A stretch of DNA of 64,000 nucleotides from Bradyrhizobium sp. SK17 (GTDB lineage: Bacteria > Pseudomonadota > Alphaproteobacteria > Rhizobiales > Xanthobacteraceae): positions 62,001 to 126,000 of the forward strand of contig NZ_CP025114.1 of the NCBI RefSeq assembly GCF_002831585.1, read 5' to 3'. Within the stretch, counting starts at the first letter, position 1; every line of letters starts with the position of its first letter. A program made the position numbers and the translations under genes. Of the stretch, positions 1 through 6,197 are shown piece after piece. The notes beneath the pieces were generated by a model that did no database searches, had not been told where the DNA came from, and saw nothing but the letters and a program-made list of their open reading frames with translations.

Positions 1-41
1 GTGACCATGTCGGGGCGCCCCCATCATCAACGGTCGAGACG

Positions 42-746
42 CTAGACATCGGTCGGGGATACGACGATCGATGCGCTGCTGGCTGGTGGCGGGTTGGCGG
101 CGACGCCGGTCGAAGTGGGGAAGTCGCCCGGGCCAGAGGGGCCGCAGACGGCTTGGCCATCCTGGCAATTTGGATCTGCCATCGCGCGCGCATTGTTCGC
201 CATGCGGCAGATGGTGGTTCCGTTGATATCTGCGAAGCCGGAGCATTTGCCGGAATTCAGCATCTTCTGACAATTGCCGGTGCCAAGCTGAATGCAGGCG
301 GCAATAAAGCTGGCGTCAACCTTCTGGCCGTCGAAGGTCGACATCGAGGCCAGCTGTCTGACGGCGGGTGAATTGTAGCCGTCATTCGTCAGCTTGGCCC
401 AGGCGTCGACCTGGTCCTGCAGCGACATACAGCCGTAGCCCGCCCGATCGGTGCCGGCATATTTTTGGACGTTGGCATTGTTGAGCTGGAAGATGCCAGT
501 ACAGCAGCTGCCATTGTAGTTGCCTTTGTTGCCGCCCGACTCGAAGCGTCCCAATCCGCCAAGCGAGCAGGATGTTCCCTTGAGATCATCCCGCAATGGA
601 GAGTCCCTCACGGCATTGGTGATATCCTGGGCGGAGTAATTGGTGCGTTCGCAATACTGTCCCGCAACTGCCTGCCCGGCTCCCAGCCACTGGATGCTCG
701 CGCAAAGAACCAGGAGAAGCATTGGCCCGCTAAAGCGCGTACACAT
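42..746 (-). CDS. Exported lysozyme-like (SLT-fold) protein, 234 aa
   Basis: A signal peptide spans about residues 1-28 (hydrophobic LLLVLC core, cleavage near AVA/GQ). Around residues 69-89 there is an ESGG stretch with E69 followed by TGIFQLN, which resembles the catalytic-glutamate and Q-containing motif of lytic transglycosylases; this is inference from motif shape only. The protein is rich in cysteines (several pairs), which fits an oxidising periplasm. The C-terminus is Pro/Ser-rich and low complexity. The ATG at 746 has a GGGAGG Shine-Dalgarno just upstream. It is the last gene visible in a minus-strand block that diverges from virB1, so a role in cell-wall opening during conjugation is plausible. 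It would be a second muramidase-like protein beside VirB1. Confidence 0.6.
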   Translation of the reverse strand: MCTRFSGPMLLLVLCASIQWLGAGQAVAGQYCERTNYSAQDITNAVRDSPLRDDLKGTSCSLGGLGRFESGGNKGNYNGSCCTGIFQLNNANVQKYAGTDRAGYGCMSLQDQVDAWAKLTNDGYNSPAVRQLASMSTFDGQKVDASFIAACIQLGTGNCQKMLNSGKCSGFADINGTTICRMANNARAMADPNCQDGQAVCGPSGPGDFPTSTGVAANPPPASSASIVVSPTDV

Positions 747-770
747 GGAGTCCCTCCCGATCCTCGAACG

Positions 771-1334
771 TCATTTGAGCGAATAGACACGTGCGCAACT
801 CGGCACGTCGCGACCACCGATCGTGGTACGGAAGCTAATCGTGCCGGTGGCTGGGTCGTAGCGCGTGTAGGAATTGTCGTTGCGGTTCTTCGCCGGCAGG
901 TCTGGATCGGCGTGATCCGTGTAACAGCCGGTGTCCGACTTGATGGACGTGACCTTGCCGTTCTCGATCGTGACGACGCGCAGAGGGCAGATCGACGGCT
1001 CGATCTCGGCCCCTTTGTCATTGGCGCCGCTATCACAAGCGCGCGACAGCGCCGTGCTGACAATGATGGTGCGGCTGCCGTCGCGATAGGTCGAAGCGAG
1101 CGCGGTCACGAGTGCGTTTTTGCCGCCGAGGGGCCGCTTGAGCTCGGTGGTCACATAGGCATTGGCCTCGCGGATGACGTCGGGCCAGACCAGCGTCTGC
1201 AACGGGTCGTTCGATGGGGTCTCGAAACTATAATAGCTCATCGCCTGCCAACCGCCGGCGGCTTGATTCTGCGCGACAGCACTGCCCGGAATGGCGAGCA
1301 GCGCGATGATCGGAACGGCGAACTTGAATCGCAT
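771..1334 (-). CDS. Exported hypothetical protein, paralogue A of a tandem pair, 187 aa
   Basis: The start is placed at the ATG at 1334 because AGGAGG lies five bases upstream and the protein then begins with a normal signal peptide (MRFKFAVPIIALLAIPGSAVAQ). A longer in-frame start at 1481 would give an implausible Arg/Pro-rich leader. The mature part begins with a W-x-A-M-S-Y motif that recurs in the neighbouring 1478-2149 product, and both have spaced cysteines in the C-terminal half (SICPLR; TGCYTD here, CPLRIA; HACFLE there). The two are therefore tandem paralogues. I do not recognise the family. Position in the block divergent from virB1 suggests a transfer-associated periplasmic protein. 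Confidence 0.6.
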   Translation of the reverse strand: MRFKFAVPIIALLAIPGSAVAQNQAAGGWQAMSYYSFETPSNDPLQTLVWPDVIREANAYVTTELKRPLGGKNALVTALASTYRDGSRTIIVSTALSRACDSGANDKGAEIEPSICPLRVVTIENGKVTSIKSDTGCYTDHADPDLPAKNRNDNSYTRYDPATGTISFRTTIGGRDVPSCARVYSLK

Positions 1335-1477
1335 CGAAGCCTCCTGATGCTGAGATTGCCGACCAGCATGGCACGGCCGCGAGCGCGGTCCAGGCCGCGC
1401 GCCAGCGCGCCCCGCAGGGGTCGCCTTGACGGCGTCGTCAGCGGGCGTGGCACCGTGATGGAGAGGCGGGCAGCGTT

Positions 1478-2149
1478 TCATGGGGGATACAGGGAAATGT
1501 TTTGTGAGCAGCCATCGACGGCCTGGTGATCGATGATGAGACCGGTTTTCACGGTCTTGGTGGCCACATCGTAAGACGCGTAGGACGCAGCCTGCGGTTC
1601 GCCGCTTTTGCCGGCGACGGGCGAGGTGAGTTCCAGAAAACAGGCGTGGCCGCCGTCGAGGGTCCGGACCTGGAGTCCTTCGTAGATGGCGATCCGCAGC
1701 GGGCAGAGTTTGACGGTCGCGCCGGCGGCCGCGCGCAGTTCCTTGAGCGTGCAGCCGGTGACCGTGTTGAGGATTGAGAGTACGACGGATTTCGTGGCGC
1801 TCCAGATCACAAAATGCGCTTCGGTGGCGGGCGCGTTGCCATCGACAAATCTCTGGTCGCCACGCGCCTTGTACGCACGATTGTTGACGTCAATGGCGTC
1901 TTTCCAAATGTCCAGATAGGTCGCGGTCTGCGGTGACGGCTTCTGAAGATTCGCGTAGGACATCGGCCGCCAAGCCCCGGGGTCGGGCGTTAGCGATTGC
2001 GCGTGAGCGCCGGTGGAAAGATCCAGCATCATGATCCCCGCGATCAAGGCGCTTGCACAGCGCAGCCGACGACTGCGGCAGAGTGCGCACGAAATATGCC
2101 AACATCTAATATAGTGTTTTTGCTTTGTCGACACGAGCGCATCGCGCAC
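1478..2149 (-). CDS. Exported hypothetical protein, paralogue B of a tandem pair, 223 aa
   Basis: GTG start at 2149 with a strong AGGAGG six bases upstream, inside the end of the preceding gene. This start gives an unusually long polar region of about 34 residues before the hydrophobic stretch ([11 protein letters not shown]) and a GAHAQ/S cleavage site near residue 50, so a later start cannot be excluded although no better Shine-Dalgarno is seen. The mature part opens with W-R-P-M-S-Y, matching the W-Q-A-M-S-Y of the 771-1334 product, and shares its CPLR motif. No known catalytic motif is visible. Its neighbours are a lipoprotein gene upstream and its paralogue downstream. Confidence 0.55.
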   Translation of the reverse strand: MRDALVSTKQKHYIRCWHISCALCRSRRLRCASALIAGIMMLDLSTGAHAQSLTPDPGAWRPMSYANLQKPSPQTATYLDIWKDAIDVNNRAYKARGDQRFVDGNAPATEAHFVIWSATKSVVLSILNTVTGCTLKELRAAAGATVKLCPLRIAIYEGLQVRTLDGGHACFLELTSPVAGKSGEPQAASYASYDVATKTVKTGLIIDHQAVDGCSQNISLYPP

Positions 2150-2158
2150 GCCCGCCTC

Positions 2159-2707
2159 CTATTCGTAGCGCGGCCGGCCAGGGACCCACCACCAGAAGTC
2201 CTTGGGCGACCGCTCGCGATTGCGCCACGCAACGTTGGCGCGCGGCGGAGAAACTGGCTGCATGTTCCACACCGCACCGTAATAATAGAAGTTCGCCGTC
2301 TCGCGCCGTGATCGCCGGCCCGAGCCATCCAGAAAATCTGTCGCACAATGGACGACGGGACCGCGATAGCGCGTCACGCGCGCGGTTTGTTCGTCGAGCG
2401 CGCCCGGCTTGCAGCCGAACAGCCAAATCGAGGCGGGGTAGGTGCGATCCGCCGGCGCTGTCGCGAGCAGACGACGATAGGCCGCGTTTGCCTCGGGCTG
2501 CGTCGGATACGGAAATCGTTCCGTCAGAACCGGCGCGAACGTTGAACGGTCGGGGGCATATTCCAGTCGACCCGGCTTGACCTGCTCGGGGCTGTAAAGC
2601 GGCTCCGGTATCGGCGGGCTATTGTCGACAACGGGCGCAGCCGGCGAGGCGCAACCGGCCAGCGCGATCAACAATGGTGTCACCAGATAAGTGTGTCGCC
2701 GGATCAT
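2159..2707 (-). CDS. Conserved lipoprotein, 182 aa
   Basis: A short lipoprotein signal with the lipobox L16-A-G-C19 directs attachment to the membrane. The mature region is Pro-rich at first (residues 28-50) and then aromatic-rich (WLFGCKPG, FYYYGAVW, FWWWVPG). The start ATG overlaps the stop of the upstream nuclease-like gene in an ATGA junction (2704-2707), so the two are translationally coupled. I do not recognise the family. The co-transcription with exported proteins and ssb opposite virB1 points to a role at the cell envelope in the conjugation module. Confidence 0.6.
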   Translation of the reverse strand: MIRRHTYLVTPLLIALAGCASPAAPVVDNSPPIPEPLYSPEQVKPGRLEYAPDRSTFAPVLTERFPYPTQPEANAAYRRLLATAPADRTYPASIWLFGCKPGALDEQTARVTRYRGPVVHCATDFLDGSGRRSRRETANFYYYGAVWNMQPVSPPRANVAWRNRERSPKDFWWWVPGRPRYE

Positions 2708-3294
2708 GGCGTTGCCTCGCCGCGCGCGATCGGTTGCCGCGTGACGTCACGGCTGGCGCGCCAGTCCCAGGGCATCTGGAACGTGCTCGACCACAAGCCA
2801 CGGTACGCTTTGCGCGCGTCCTGCTCGGCCAGCGCATAGCTGCGAATCACGGGGTCGTCTTGCGTGGCCGGGACCGTCACCGCCACCCCTTCACGGACCA
2901 TGTCGGCGGCAATGTCGGGATGACCGGCGGAGGCGCAGCGCACCAGGTGTTCGCTGGCCTCATCGCGCAGCGTGGCGCAGGCCAGCCACGTGTTCAGTGT
3001 CGCGGTCACCAGCCACGCCGTTGCCATCGTGCCGCAGGGCCAGGCCTGCCGGCCGCGGCGCGCGGATTGCTCGGGCGCGCAGGTGTCGATTCCGTAGAGC
3101 CGGTAGGCTTCGTGCGTTTCAATATCGCGAAAGCGCGTACCGTCGATCACCTCGACGCGCAACGGCGGCGACTGGACGGCGGCCTTGGGTGAATAGACGC
3201 CAGGCGAAGCGGCAGGCGTCTGCGCCATCCCCGCCTGGCTATTGAAGACCGCAAAGCCCGACACCATCCCAAGGACGAGCTTACGCGGCTGCAT
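2704..3294 (-). CDS. Exported staphylococcal-nuclease-like protein, 196 aa
   Basis: After a signal peptide (about 25 residues, ending AGMAQ) the sequence contains a thermonuclease-like core: DGTRFRDI, then YRLYGIDT with a following P-E, matching the R-x-x-x-x-D-T-P-E signature of SNase except for two inserted residues (C-A) between D-T and P-E. Near the C-terminus, A-Y-RGLW and PWDWR are typical closing motifs of bacterial SNase-like proteins. Several cysteines (DTCAPE, WPCG, WLACA) suggest disulfides. The chosen ATG at 3294 lies inside ssb (14-base overlap); the longer frame upstream is Ser/Thr-rich and non-coding in appearance. It is paired with a second, degenerate SNase-like gene on the other side of ssb. 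Confidence 0.65.
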   Translation of the reverse strand: MQPRKLVLGMVSGFAVFNSQAGMAQTPAASPGVYSPKAAVQSPPLRVEVIDGTRFRDIETHEAYRLYGIDTCAPEQSARRGRQAWPCGTMATAWLVTATLNTWLACATLRDEASEHLVRCASAGHPDIAADMVREGVAVTVPATQDDPVIRSYALAEQDARKAYRGLWSSTFQMPWDWRASRDVTRQPIARGEATP

Positions 3295-3619
3295 CGTCGC
3301 GCGATCCGAGATCGAGCTTGTGGAAGACGTTGGCGATGATGTCTGTCGTGTAGACGGTTTCGCCATCCTTCTTATAGGAACCGTCCGCAATCCGGCATTC
3401 GGCGTAGACCGCGTCGCCTTTGGCGATGTTCGCGATCGCCCATTCGGCGGCCTTTTCATTGAGGATCGTGACCGTCACCCAGTCCGTTTCCTCTCGCCGC
3501 TCGCCCTTGCCGTCGGTCCAGGCACGATCGGTCGCGACATTGATCTTGGCCGCCTTGTTGAAAGCTTTCGGCGCCTGGCCGACCCGGCCACGCAGGATGA
3601 ACAGGTTTGTGGTTCTCAA
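3281..3619 (-). CDS. ssb: Single-stranded DNA-binding protein, 112 aa
   Basis: The protein is an OB-fold SSB: it starts with N-L-F-I-L-R-G-R-V-G, has the central TDWVTVTILNEKAAEWA strand-helix region and the K-G-D-A-V-Y-A-E-C segment seen in SSB homologues. It is shorter than chromosomal SSB and lacks the acidic DDDIPF-type C-terminal tail, ending in RDDAAA, as is common for plasmid-borne copies. The start is TTG at 3619, chosen because AAGGAG lies seven to eight bases upstream and homology begins there. It would coat the transferred strand during conjugation and sits between two nuclease-like genes. Confidence 0.88.
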   Translation of the reverse strand: MRTTNLFILRGRVGQAPKAFNKAAKINVATDRAWTDGKGERREETDWVTVTILNEKAAEWAIANIAKGDAVYAECRIADGSYKKDGETVYTTDIIANVFHKLDLGSRDDAAA

Positions 3620-3631
3620 GGCTTATCTCCT

Positions 3632-4243
3632 TCATTGCTGGCTGGATTCTGCGGGAGTTGGTGGATGCGGCGGCGTAGACGGGCGCGCCTGTTCGTGAAG
3701 CGCGCGCAGGATGATCGCGTTCGGGTCGGGCAGGTCAGGAAACGCCCACAAGCCCGCCTTGGCGCGCTGCGCAACAAGCTGCGCGACGAAGTACGGGGCG
3801 TGGACGGGCTGACCGTCCGGCTTCAAGGCGGCGAAAGCGAATCCGGTCGCGATCAAGGCCGTGCCGAGATCGATCCGCGATCCGGCGCCCGCGCCGGCCA
3901 CGCGGGTCGCGACGCAGAAGACGAAGACGGTCTTGGTCTCGGGCTGCTCGGCGGCGTCATAGCATTGAGGCCGTAAATCCCGCGTCAACGCCACCAGCAT
4001 CGCAAGCGAGGCCTCGCCGCAATCGCGTTCGAGACCATGGGCGTTGGTGAAGCTCGTGCCGCGAAGGCAGGACTGCACGCCATAAAGGCGATAGGTGACG
4101 CCGGTATCAGACCAACTGTCGCCGGTGAGATAGAGCGCATTCGCCGGCACCGGAAACCAGCGGGAGGCCGGCGCTTCCGCGAATGCCGCGCTGAGCGTGA
4201 GCAACGGTACGACGATCCCGGCAATGACGTGGGCTCGCCTCAT
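3632..4243 (-). CDS. Exported degenerate SNase-like protein, 203 aa
   Basis: Signal peptide at residues 1-22 (VIAGIVVPLLTLSAAFA). The YRLYGVQSC stretch lines up with YRLYGIDTC of the 2704-3294 protein, and both end in an A-GLW motif, so the fold is probably SNase-like. The acidic D-T-P-E residues needed for catalysis in staphylococcal nuclease are replaced (GVQSCLRG), so the protein is probably not a nuclease. Cysteine positions are shared with its paralogue. The C-terminus is Pro/Ser-rich. The ATG at 4243 leaves one base to the stop of the upstream gene, indicating coupling. Longer in-frame starts give an Arg-rich leader and were rejected. Confidence 0.6.
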   Translation of the reverse strand: MRRAHVIAGIVVPLLTLSAAFAEAPASRWFPVPANALYLTGDSWSDTGVTYRLYGVQSCLRGTSFTNAHGLERDCGEASLAMLVALTRDLRPQCYDAAEQPETKTVFVFCVATRVAGAGAGSRIDLGTALIATGFAFAALKPDGQPVHAPYFVAQLVAQRAKAGLWAFPDLPDPNAIILRALHEQARPSTPPHPPTPAESSQQ

Positions 4244-4244
4244 C

Positions 4245-4742
4245 TCAATAGCCCTGCAAAGAGAAGTAGAAGCGTTGAGTGCCGTTCGCCGTGCTGATGT
4301 CGACGTAATAAGGATCGCTGCGCGGATCGCGCGCCGTCGTTGGATAGGTCGTGGAGCATCCGCCATCGCCGCCGGAGCAGACCTGTTGCGGCTTCGAGAG
4401 ATCGGCACAGAGATTCCCATTGGGCGCTGCGGACAGGCCGACTCCGCCGTCGGACCCTGACTGCACCGGGCTCAATCCAGCCGGACACGCCTGGTAAGGC
4501 TCATAGCCTGGACCACTGGCGTTGCCCTCGGGACAGGACGGCCAACCGCCGCCCTTCGCCAACTGGCGGAACAGGGTTTGCATGACCGGCACGCAATAGG
4601 GGATGCCCGACCAGCCCGGCGCCGTCGCGGCCGCGCACAGCAACACCTTGCACCCAAACGATGCATCTTGCGCGTGCGCGCGCTCGGCGCCAGGCGCACA
4701 CGAAAGGCCGACGACCACCAACAGGGCTGCACCGCGCTTCAT
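4245..4742 (-). CDS. Exported cysteine-rich hypothetical protein, first gene of the divergent block, 165 aa
   Basis: Signal peptide of about 24 residues (ending AHAQ/D). The mature protein opens with FGCKVLLC, then a conserved-looking GWSGIPYCVPVM segment and WPSCPEG, with later cysteines in QACPAG, LCADL and GGCSTT; eight or more cysteines suggest a disulfide-rich periplasmic or outer-membrane factor. I recognise the layout as recurring beside alphaproteobacterial VirB operons but cannot name a function. The ATG at 4742 has GGAGG five bases upstream. The roughly 100-base gap to virB1 holds the divergent promoters. Confidence 0.6.
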   Translation of the reverse strand: MKRGAALLVVVGLSCAPGAERAHAQDASFGCKVLLCAAATAPGWSGIPYCVPVMQTLFRQLAKGGGWPSCPEGNASGPGYEPYQACPAGLSPVQSGSDGGVGLSAAPNGNLCADLSKPQQVCSGGDGGCSTTYPTTARDPRSDPYYVDISTANGTQRFYFSLQGY

Positions 4743-4804
4743 CCATCCTCCGGGAGTGAGAGCAGGGGACGCATGGCTTATCCTGTTGCCAAGATATCAA
4801 CATT

Positions 4805-4814
4805 CAATATATTG
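4805..4814. promoter_or_regulatory. AT-rich palindrome in the divergent virB1 promoter region
   Basis: The gap 4743-4841 between the minus-strand block and virB1 is unusually AT-rich for this window and contains the perfect palindrome CAATATATTG. It is a candidate operator or overlapping -10 region for both transcription directions; no regulator is assigned. Confidence 0.3.
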
Positions 4815-4841
4815 TCTATTGGAAAATGGAGGCGGGGTGGC

Positions 4842-5576
4842 ATGTCGATTCGCATCACGGCGATCGGGTTCAGCGTCCTGGCGGCTCTCGGCGGCGTATA
4901 TGCGCAGGACGCCGGGAAGCCAGCCCGCCTCGCTGCCGTCGATGCCTCGGGCAGGGTGCTCCCCGTTGAGACGCCCTCCGCTTCGATCGAACGCATCGGC
5001 AGTACCTTTGCGGCCCTCGCGCCCTGCGCGGGCGTCAAGGCGATAGCGCCGGACGATGCGCGCGCCCTCGTCGTGCGCATCGCCACAGAGGAGAATTTTT
5101 ATCCCGACTTCGTCCAGGCGGTCGCCAAGAACGAAAGTCGCTTCAATTCGATCGCGCTTTCAGACAAGGGCGCGTTCGGCCTGATGCAGTTGAAGCCGGA
5201 GACGGCGCAACGCTTCAAGGTGAACCTCTGCGACCCCGCCGACAATGTCCGAGGCGGCGTTCGCTTTCTCCGCGCCCTGCATGAGAAATATCGGAATCCG
5301 TTCTTCATCCTCGCCGCCTACAACGCCGGCGAGGGCGCGGTGGAAGAGAACCGCGGCGTCCCTCCCTTCCCCGAAACAGTGCGCTTCGTGGCGCAGGTCA
5401 TCAACGACTTCTACCTCTGGCCGAGCCCGGGGAGCGCGAGCCGTCCTAGTCGGCGGACTGCAGTCGGGCGGCGGGAACTGATTGAGCCGGGAATGCCAAG
5501 CGGCGCCGCGGCTTCGCCGACTAAGACGACGCCAGAAGCGCACTGGAACGATGGATTCGTCATGCATGTCGACTGA
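4842..5576 (+). CDS. virB1: VirB1-type lytic transglycosylase, 244 aa
   Basis: Cleaves peptidoglycan locally so the type IV secretion channel can cross the wall. The SLT domain occupies about residues 75-195: the catalytic glutamate is in KNESRFNS, followed by GAFGLMQLKPETA and the AAYNAGEGAV motif typical of the family. A short signal peptide precedes it (cleavage near VYAQ). The ATG at 4842 is preceded by GGAGG at 4828-4832; the longer frame from 4578 overlaps the divergent gene and is not used. First gene of the virB operon. The C-terminal 45 residues are low complexity. Confidence 0.88.
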   Translation: MSIRITAIGFSVLAALGGVYAQDAGKPARLAAVDASGRVLPVETPSASIERIGSTFAALAPCAGVKAIAPDDARALVVRIATEENFYPDFVQAVAKNESRFNSIALSDKGAFGLMQLKPETAQRFKVNLCDPADNVRGGVRFLRALHEKYRNPFFILAAYNAGEGAVEENRGVPPFPETVRFVAQVINDFYLWPSPGSASRPSRRTAVGRRELIEPGMPSGAAASPTKTTPEAHWNDGFVMHVD

Positions 5577-5589
5577 AACGGAGGATCGG

Positions 5590-5895
5590 ATGAGGAGATC
5601 GATGTCGCGCTGGCCCCTTGCTGGAACGCTCTTGGTGATGAGCATCGCCGACGCCGTGGCGCAGTCGAGCGGTGGAACGCTGCAACCGGTGCAGTCGACG
5701 TTGACCCAACTGGTGTCGGCGCTGACCGGGCCGATCGCGACCGCGCTTGCCACGCTTGCCGTCATCGCTTGCGGCTTCTTCGCCTGGTCCGGTCGGCTGA
5801 CTTGGGGCATCGCCGGCAGCGTCATTTTCGGGATCGTGCTGGTGTTCGGCTCTGCGCAGATCGTCCAGTTCTTCCAATCGGCGGTCGGGCAATGA
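5590..5895 (+). CDS. virB2: VirB2 pilin, 101 aa
   Basis: Major subunit of the conjugative pilus. After a signal peptide ending DAVAQ there are two hydrophobic segments (TALATLAVIACGFFAW and IAGSVIFGIVLVFGSA) separated by the short polar loop SGRLTWG, the standard VirB2/TrbC arrangement. The start at 5590 is chosen because GGAGG sits at 5580-5584; an upstream ATG at 5566 would overlap virB1. The stop overlaps the virB3 start (ATGA). Confidence 0.88.
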   Translation: MRRSMSRWPLAGTLLVMSIADAVAQSSGGTLQPVQSTLTQLVSALTGPIATALATLAVIACGFFAWSGRLTWGIAGSVIFGIVLVFGSAQIVQFFQSAVGQ

Positions 5896-6188
5896 CAGAG
5901 AACGAGCTCGAGGACCCGCTGATCGCGCCCCTCGTCAAGGCGTTGACGCGCGCCCCGACGCTGATGGGCGTGCCGTACATGTACTTCATGTTCAACGGCG
6001 TGGTTTCGAGCGTGTGCTTTTTGATCTCGCACAATCTATTCCTGCTGTTGGTGGCGATCCCGCTGCACTTGTTTGGCTTCGTCATGACGCTGCGCGACGA
6101 CCGCATTTTCGAAATCCTGTTCGTCAAATCCACCAAATGTCCGCCCCGCTCGCGCGCCTTCTGGGCCGCCGACAGCTACTCTGCGTGA
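5892..6188 (+). CDS. virB3: VirB3 inner-membrane T4SS protein, 98 aa
   Basis: Small T4SS inner-membrane component that works with the VirB4 ATPase. The N-terminal L-I-A-P-L-V-K-A-L-T-R-A-P-T-L-M-G-V-P motif and two adjacent membrane helices (residues about 32-70) are diagnostic, followed by the D-D-R-I-F tail. Start overlaps the virB2 stop; virB4 follows after nine bases. Confidence 0.9.
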   Translation: MTENELEDPLIAPLVKALTRAPTLMGVPYMYFMFNGVVSSVCFLISHNLFLLLVAIPLHLFGFVMTLRDDRIFEILFVKSTKCPPRSRAFWAADSYSA

Positions 6189-6197
6189 GGATCCGGC

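Noticed and set aside
465..1529. Long plus-strand open frame of 354 codons
   Set aside because: Arg/Ala-rich shadow of three convincing minus-strand genes with signal peptides and ribosome sites.
2100..4811. A 14-base near match (CAACATCTAATATA at 2100-2113 and CAACATTCAATATA at 4798-4811) as a shared promoter element
   Set aside because: The first copy lies inside a gene that has a strong AGGAGG site and GTG start at 2149, so it is probably coincidence; kept only as a note.
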